In this document: piece by piece, positions 33,224 through 38,065 of the stretch
How the letters are laid out: each line of letters opens with the position of its first letter
Numbering within the stretch: the stretch's first letter is position 1
Assembly: GCA_011388305.1 (NCBI GenBank)
Contig: DSAF01000040.1
Span: 1 to 38,065 of the forward strand
Direction of reading: 5' to 3'
Length of the DNA: 38,065 nt
Origin: Candidatus Zixiibacteriota bacterium
GTDB taxonomy: Bacteria > UBP14 > UBA6098
Program-made: the position numbers and the translations under genes
Notes under the pieces: model-generated
What the model saw: the letters and a program-made list of their open reading frames with translations, nothing else
Database searches by the model: none
Told to the model about the DNA's origin: nothing

Positions 33224-35587
33224 ATGAAATTCCCGCTTAAATGGCTACTCGAACTTTGCCCCTTCGATGACGACCCGAACGTTATCGCGAAACTGTTAAC
33301 CGAGAGCGGCTCGGAGGTCGAGGATATTCAAGATTTTTCGGACAGGCTTTCCGGCGTGGTGGTGGGGCAGGTCGTGGAGATGACCGAGAATAGCCCGCTC
33401 CCCGGCATGTTCGATTGCAAGGTCGAGTTCGGTGAGGGCAGGTTCGCCCGCGTGCTGTCCCGCGCGCCGAATGTTCGCGTTGGCAGTAAATACCCGTTCG
33501 CGCCGACTGGCGCTCGCATTTTTGGCGGCAAAGTAATCGGGGTCGCCGATTTCGACGGCGAGAAGTCCGAGGGCATGCTGTGCTCCGGCATCGAAATCGG
33601 CCTCGGCGAGCCAAAGGACAAGCTCCTCGAACTTCGCCCAGACGAGCCTTTAGGTGCAGATGTCCTCTCGCTTCTCGGGTGGGACGACCATGTGTTTGAA
33701 CTTGAGATTACGCCCAACCGCCCGGACTGCTACGGCGTCCTCTCGCTCGCGCGGGAGATTTCCGCGCTGACGGGCGCGCCACTATTGGACAAGCGTCTCA
33801 TGCCTTCGCAAACCGGCGATGAGGCGGCCAAATTCATCAAAATAGCTCTCGATGACCCATCCGGTTGCCCTCGATATGTCGCAAGGATTATCGAGGCAGT
33901 CCGCGTAGGGCCGTCGCCGCTTTCCACCATGGGAAGGCTCTCTGCGAGCGGCATTCGCCCGATTAACAACATCGTCGATGCGACGAATTATGTGCTTCTC
34001 TTTATGTCGCACCCGCTCCACGCTTTCGACCTCGACAAGCTTGAATCCGACACGATAGTCGTCCGTTCCGCGCGCGATGGCGAGGAATTCGTCACTCTCG
34101 ACGGCGAACGGCGCAAACTCAAGCCCGCGAACCTCATGATAACTACACCGGACAAGGCGTTGGCGATTGCGGGCGTCATGGGCGGCCTCGACTGCGAGGT
34201 GACGGAATCGACAAAGCGTATTCTCATCGAGTCGGCATATTTCAACCCGCGGAGGATTCGAGCATCCTCGCGGAGGCTGGGGCTTGTCACGGAAAGCTCG
34301 ATTCGCTTCGAGCGCGGTGCCGACCCTAACGGAGCCAGCCGCGCCGCCGACGAGTGCACAGCAATCATTGACGCTACCTGCGATTGCGAAGTCCGAAGAG
34401 GCATAGTCGATGCCTATCCCGAGCCAATCGAGCCACTGGCGGTTAAGCTCTCGCCGAGGAAAGTCGAGGCCGTGCTGGGAATACCGATTTCCGAGGAGGA
34501 ATACGCACCGCGCCTCACCGCCCTTGGGTTCGAGCGCACGCCCCGCGCGTGGGTCGTGCCGACATATAGGCCGGACATAACGCGCGAGATAGACCTCGTC
34601 GAGGAGGTCGGCAGGCTCTACGGATATGCCCAAATCCAGCCGGTTATGTCGGGCATGGGGCCAATCCCCGCACGGAATACGCCGGACAACAAAGTATCGC
34701 GAAAAATCGGCGAAGTGCTTCGCGGACGCGGGTTCTTCGAGATAATGTCCGATAGCATGGGCAAAGAGGCTGACTTCGCCTGTTTCTTCGACGGCGATGC
34801 CGTTCGCCTCGAAAACCCCATCTCACAAGACTTTGCCATCATGCGGCCAATGATAATCCCCGGCCTTCTGAGAATTGCGGGATACAACCTCAATCGCGAG
34901 TCAGACGCCGTTCGGCTCTACGAAATTGACAAAGTATTCGCACTCGAAAGCGGCGAGCCGTCCGAACGCAAGATGATTGGCATTGTTATGGCCGGCGCGA
35001 TTTCCCCCGAGGATTGGAGCGGCGTTCAAGAGCCTGCGAACATATTCGACTTCAAGGGCGTTGTCGAGCAGATTTTCGAGCATTTCGGCGTGCATTTCTC
35101 GATGGAAGCTCAAGATGAACGCGGCTGGGCGCCCGGGAAATGCCTGCGCATCCTGATGGGGGAACATGTCGGCGTTATCGGCATGGTTGCCCCGAAAATC
35201 GCAAAGCGTTGGGACATCGATATTCCCGTTTTCGCGGGGGAAATTCCGCTGGCACCATTCGTCGAGAAGCTCGGCGAAATCCGGCAGTTCGCAGGCGTTC
35301 CGCGATTTCCATCGACAAGGCGCGATGTCGCCTTGGTCGTGGACGCGAATGTCAAATCCGGCGAAGTGCTCGACTTCGTGAAAGAGGGCTTCCCCGAAAA
35401 GCTCGAACGCGCGTTTATCTTCGATGTTTTCGAGGGCGAGAGCATAGGCGCGGGCAAGAAGTCCGTCGGCCTCGCGACGATTTTCCGCGACCCCGACGGC
35501 ACAATCACCGACGACGAGGCGAACGCGCTCCACGAGCGCATAGTCTCGGCACTCGTGGAAAGATTCTCCGCGACGATACGGATGTAG
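33224..35587 (+). CDS. pheT: Phenylalanine-tRNA ligase beta subunit
   Basis: 787 residues, the usual length. In order: the N-terminal B1 domain 'MKFPLKWLLELCPFDDDP', an EMAP-like tRNA-binding region ('VVVGQVVEMTENSPLPG'), the B3/4 editing domain ('ITPNRPDCYGVLSLAREI'), B5, the inactive synthetase-like core, and the C-terminal FDX-ACB domain ('FPSTRRDVALVVDANV'). It charges tRNA-Phe together with PheS and edits misacylated Tyr. GAGG lies before the ATG. The pheS gene, commonly directly upstream, is not in the window. Confidence 0.95.
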   Translation: MKFPLKWLLELCPFDDDPNVIAKLLTESGSEVEDIQDFSDRLSGVVVGQVVEMTENSPLPGMFDCKVEFGEGRFARVLSRAPNVRVGSKYPFAPTGARIFGGKVIGVADFDGEKSEGMLCSGIEIGLGEPKDKLLELRPDEPLGADVLSLLGWDDHVFELEITPNRPDCYGVLSLAREISALTGAPLLDKRLMPSQTGDEAAKFIKIALDDPSGCPRYVARIIEAVRVGPSPLSTMGRLSASGIRPINNIVDATNYVLLFMSHPLHAFDLDKLESDTIVVRSARDGEEFVTLDGERRKLKPANLMITTPDKALAIAGVMGGLDCEVTESTKRILIESAYFNPRRIRASSRRLGLVTESSIRFERGADPNGASRAADECTAIIDATCDCEVRRGIVDAYPEPIEPLAVKLSPRKVEAVLGIPISEEEYAPRLTALGFERTPRAWVVPTYRPDITREIDLVEEVGRLYGYAQIQPVMSGMGPIPARNTPDNKVSRKIGEVLRGRGFFEIMSDSMGKEADFACFFDGDAVRLENPISQDFAIMRPMIIPGLLRIAGYNLNRESDAVRLYEIDKVFALESGEPSERKMIGIVMAGAISPEDWSGVQEPANIFDFKGVVEQIFEHFGVHFSMEAQDERGWAPGKCLRILMGEHVGVIGMVAPKIAKRWDIDIPVFAGEIPLAPFVEKLGEIRQFAGVPRFPSTRRDVALVVDANVKSGEVLDFVKEGFPEKLERAFIFDVFEGESIGAGKKSVGLATIFRDPDGTITDDEANALHERIVSALVERFSATIRM

Positions 35588-35591
35588 CGAT

Positions 35592-35619
35592 TTGACTCGA
35601 ATTGATATATGCATATACT
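35592..35619 (+). promoter_or_regulatory. Sigma-70-like promoter before the PfkB kinase gene
   Basis: TTGACT (35592-35597), 16-bp spacer, TATACT (35614-35619), starting 5 nt past the pheT stop. The spacer holds ATATGCATAT, a perfect palindrome. The leader would be about 20 nt with AAAGG before the ATG. Confidence 0.55.
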
Positions 35620-35645
35620 TAATTGATTGTTAACGAAAGGCCAGA

Positions 35646-36572
35646 ATGTCACTTCTCATCGTAGGCTCGGTCGCGCTGGACACGGTATCTACGCCGCACG
35701 GCAAAATGGACGACGCACTTGGCGGCTCCGCGACATATTTCTCAATCGCCGCGAGGCTGTTCGGCCAGCCGGTCAACATAGTCGCCGTTGTGGGCGAGGA
35801 TTTTCCCAAGCGCCATGTCGATATGCTCATAGGCAAGGGCATCAACATCGACGGCCTGCAAATCACCAAGGGCAAGACTTTCCGCTGGGAGGGCGTCTAT
35901 GACGAGTCGTTCGGCGACCCCGAGACTTTAGACACGCAACTGAACGTGTTCGAGTTCTTCTCGCCGGAGCTTCCCGAGCACTACTGCTGTAGCGAGTTCG
36001 TTTTTCTCGGCAACATTGATCCGGCGCTTCAGGGCGCGGTGGTTGACCAAATCGATTCACCGCTACTCATTGCCGCGGACACGATGAACTTCTGGATAGA
36101 AGGCAAACTCGCCGATTTGAAGAAACTCATGCCCCGCGTGGATTTGCTGGTGATTAACGCCATGGAGGTGCGCCTTCTTTCCGGCGAAAAGAGCCTGCTT
36201 GCCGGCGCGCGTAAAGTCCTGTCGATGGGGCCGAAGATACTGGTTATCAAGCGCGGCGAGTTCGGCTCACTGCTCGTCACCGAGGACGATATGTTTGTCC
36301 TTCCGGCGTATCCAATCGAAGCTGTCAAAGACCCTACCGGCGCGGGCGACAGCTTCGCAGGAGGGTTCATGGGATATCTGGCGTCGCGCGGTGAGGTGAA
36401 CTTCGAGGAGCTGAAGCGCGCGCTGGTGGCCGGCACTGTAGTAGCGAGTTTCAATGTCGAGGGCTTCAGCCTCGAAAGGCTCTCCGCGATAACCCGCGAG
36501 GATGTCGAGGCGCGCATGGCGCATTTCCGCAAAATCACGGAGTTCACCGTTCCGGAGTTGGGAGATGTATAG
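35646..36572 (+). CDS. PfkB-family carbohydrate/nucleoside kinase
   Basis: 308 residues, the family length. N-terminal 'LLIVGSVALDTV' and 'LGGSATYFSIAARLFG' form the substrate pocket, and 'DPTGAGDSFAGGFMGYL' is the second PfkB signature with the catalytic Asp and anion hole. The substrate (sugar, nucleoside or other) cannot be read from the motifs. It has its own promoter, AAAGG upstream of the ATG, and a small hairpin after the stop. Confidence 0.88.
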   Translation: MSLLIVGSVALDTVSTPHGKMDDALGGSATYFSIAARLFGQPVNIVAVVGEDFPKRHVDMLIGKGINIDGLQITKGKTFRWEGVYDESFGDPETLDTQLNVFEFFSPELPEHYCCSEFVFLGNIDPALQGAVVDQIDSPLLIAADTMNFWIEGKLADLKKLMPRVDLLVINAMEVRLLSGEKSLLAGARKVLSMGPKILVIKRGEFGSLLVTEDDMFVLPAYPIEAVKDPTGAGDSFAGGFMGYLASRGEVNFEELKRALVAGTVVASFNVEGFSLERLSAITREDVEARMAHFRKITEFTVPELGDV

Positions 36573-36576
36573 AGCG

Positions 36577-36594
36577 GAGGCTTGCACTCGCCTC
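36577..36594 (+). terminator. Weak hairpin after the PfkB gene
   Basis: GAGGC-TTGCACTC-GCCTC, 5-bp stem, 4 nt past the stop; no T-run. Low confidence as a terminator. Confidence 0.25.
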
Positions 36595-36621
36595 TGACAA
36601 TTGGAATAATCAAAGGAAACC

Positions 36622-37530
36622 ATCGCCCGTAAGCTCGAAATAAACGCACTTATCGATGCATTCCTCCAATGGGTGCAAATCGACAAGGGCCTCGCCGATA
36701 ACACCTTCGAGGCATACTCCCGCGATCTGCGCGATTTTGCAGAACACCTCGCCACGAGGGAAATCGACGACCTTTCGCAAGTGACGCCGCTTGTTATCGC
36801 TGGACACCTTCGGGCACTGACCGACATCGGACTATCCGCAAAGTCCGTCGCGCGCAAGATGAGCAGTATCCGCGGGCTTTTCGGCTTCGTTATTTCGGAA
36901 GGTCTCCTGAAGAAAGACCCCACCGAGGGATTGACGCTTCCAAAGATGCCCAAGTCGCTTCCCGATGTTATCGACTTCCCTTCCGTAGAGAGGATTCTCG
37001 AGTCTATCGACCTTGGCCGGACAAACGGCCTCGGGATTCGCGACAGGGCGATAATCGAGACGCTATATGGCACCGGCGCGCGCGAGTCCGAGCTTATCGA
37101 CCTCGAAACCGGCGATGTTTTCGAGGACATCGCGTTCGTTCGTCTCTTCGGCAAGGGCCGTAAAGAGCGCCTCGTGCCAATCAACGAGTCGGCGCTATAC
37201 TGGATTGATCGATATTCTCGCGATGTCCGCCCATATCTGAAAAAAGACAAGCGAACGCCAATCCTATTTCTCAACTGGCGCGGCGGAAGATTTAGCCGGA
37301 TGGGGATTTACAAGATTGTCCGAAAGTGCGCCGAAGGGGCCGGAATCGAGGGCGTTCACCCGCACACTTTTCGACATTCTTTCGCGACCCACCTCGTAGA
37401 GGGCGGCGCAGACCTCCGCGCCGTGCAGGAGATGCTCGGCCACGAGGACATCTCGACAACACAGATTTACACGAACATCGGAAAGGAATACCTTCACTCG
37501 GTGTATCACAAATATCATCCGCGAGGCTGA
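36622..37530 (+). CDS. Tyrosine recombinase XerC/XerD family, probable ATC start
   Basis: The track start (GTG 36673) removes the first helix of the core-binding domain. In frame upstream lies 'ARKLEINALIDAFLQW', matching the N-terminus of Xer proteins. The only start-like codon behind the Shine-Dalgarno AAAGGAAA is ATC at 36622; no ATG, GTG or TTG is present there. The product is 302 residues, normal for Xer. Catalytic residues by this count: R154 ('GTGARESEL'), K178 ('GKGRKERLV'), H248 and R251 ('HPHTFRHSF'), H274 ('LGHEDI') and nucleophile Y283 ('TQIYTNI'). It resolves chromosome dimers at dif with FtsK. I cannot say whether it is XerC, XerD or a single XerH/S-type enzyme. Confidence 0.9.
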   Translation: MARKLEINALIDAFLQWVQIDKGLADNTFEAYSRDLRDFAEHLATREIDDLSQVTPLVIAGHLRALTDIGLSAKSVARKMSSIRGLFGFVISEGLLKKDPTEGLTLPKMPKSLPDVIDFPSVERILESIDLGRTNGLGIRDRAIIETLYGTGARESELIDLETGDVFEDIAFVRLFGKGRKERLVPINESALYWIDRYSRDVRPYLKKDKRTPILFLNWRGGRFSRMGIYKIVRKCAEGAGIEGVHPHTFRHSFATHLVEGGADLRAVQEMLGHEDISTTQIYTNIGKEYLHSVYHKYHPRG

Positions 37531-37531
37531 C

Positions 37532-38065
37532 ATGAGAAGGCTAACACTGCCCATAGCCGCTCTCGCCCTTCTCGGCACCATCGCGCTCGCCCAGCGCATC
37601 CCCGATGTCAATCTGGGCGCGCCGGCATTCACAAGCAGGACATATTTCTCGCCATCTTCGGTTGACACGACCACGGATGTCGAGGTTTTTTTGACTATTC
37701 CTCATAACTCGCTTCAGTTCGTGCGCTTCAGCGATTTCTTCCGCGCGGAATTCGACGTCCTCCTTGCGCTCTATGACAACGACAGGCTTATCTCGAAGCT
37801 TCACCATCGGGATTTGAGCGAAGTCGGGACATGGGCGGAGACATCCTCGCGCGATGGCTCATTCGCCGGGTCTTATATTCTGCGGGAGATACCCGCCGGC
37901 GAATATCGTCTGCACATCTCGCTCGTCGATGCCGAATCCGGAGGGAAGTCCACGAGAGAGGCTAAAATCGTCGTCCCCCATTTTCCGCGCGAGACAGCGT
38001 CGCTCGGCTCGATAGTCCTTCTCGGTGCAGAGCGGAATCATATAGAGTCCGCCGATTATTATCCG
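37532..38065 (+). CDS. Start of a secreted protein resembling GWxTD-domain proteins (cut by window end)
   Basis: Not in the ORF track because no stop is reached. The ATG is 1 nt after the xer stop, and 178 residues are visible. A signal peptide 'MRRLTLPIAALALLGTIALAQ' precedes a beta-rich region. 'DVEVFLTIPHNSLQFVRFSDFFRAEFDVLLALYD' and a later 'AGEYRLHISLVDAESG' match what I recall of the N-terminal part of GWxTD-domain proteins of FCB bacteria. The defining GWxTD motif would lie beyond the window, so the family call is tentative. Function of such proteins is unknown. Confidence 0.6.
   Translation, partial: MRRLTLPIAALALLGTIALAQRIPDVNLGAPAFTSRTYFSPSSVDTTTDVEVFLTIPHNSLQFVRFSDFFRAEFDVLLALYDNDRLISKLHHRDLSEVGTWAETSSRDGSFAGSYILREIPAGEYRLHISLVDAESGGKSTREAKIVVPHFPRETASLGSIVLLGAERNHIESADYYP

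Overview
This window comes from a Gram-negative bacterium, most likely a candidate phylum of the FCB (Fibrobacteres-Chlorobi-Bacteroidetes) superphylum. Two extracellular proteins carry type IX secretion (Por) style C-terminal sorting domains: a 'YPNPFNS' type A tail and a gliding-motility-associated type B tail. There is an outer-membrane TamA/TamB pair, a 30-residue AURKAIP1/COX24-type ribosomal protein of the kind common in Bacteroidetes/Chlorobi, and what looks like the start of a GWxTD-family protein. The exact phylum cannot be settled from the sequence. The DNA is moderately GC-rich. TTG and GTG starts are frequent, and two genes (asd, xer) appear to begin at CTG and ATC.

Layout. 1-2300: the 3' end of a beta-helix-like surface protein, then a secreted C39-like cysteine peptidase with a type IX tail. 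The tail is interrupted in frame by two matched DNA hairpins, and a long hairpin follows the gene. 2300-5090: a MATE exporter (minus strand), then a plus-strand unit of a tiny ribosomal protein, a YfcE-like phosphodiesterase and tRNA-Arg(CCG), then a 325-base gap holding a nested palindromic MITE-like repeat. 5090-16008 (minus strand): a PilS-like sensor kinase, the type IV pilus platform protein PilC, and a 2585-residue modular surface protein. That protein has an IgGFc-binding-type N-terminus, PKD modules, six alternating pairs of Ig-like modules, a type B sorting tail and a 10-base poly-C tract.

16255-26031 (plus strand): a soluble PAS-PAS-GAF histidine kinase with its CheY-like receiver, then GtrA, TamB, TamA, a Mut7-C RNase-like protein and endonuclease V (nfi), which has its own promoter and is probably leaderless. 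26175-27767 (minus strand): the lipid II flippase MurJ. 27789-31959 (plus strand): a tightly overlapped run of iron-sulfur flavoprotein, M24 aminopeptidase, a small membrane protein, aspartokinase and aspartate-semialdehyde dehydrogenase. 31956-38065: a 57-residue membrane protein (minus strand), then dCMP deaminase, a lipoprotein, PheT, a PfkB kinase, a tyrosine recombinase of the XerC/D family and the start of a GWxTD-like protein.

Functionally the window is mostly housekeeping plus cell-envelope and surface genes: envelope assembly (TamAB, MurJ), aspartate-family amino-acid and cell-wall precursors (lysC, asd), surface display and pili. I saw no CRISPR array, prophage, transposase, defence island or biosynthetic cluster. 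The most unusual signals are the twin in-frame hairpins in a sorting domain, the non-AUG starts, the homopolymer in the giant adhesin-like gene and the A/B module architecture of that protein.
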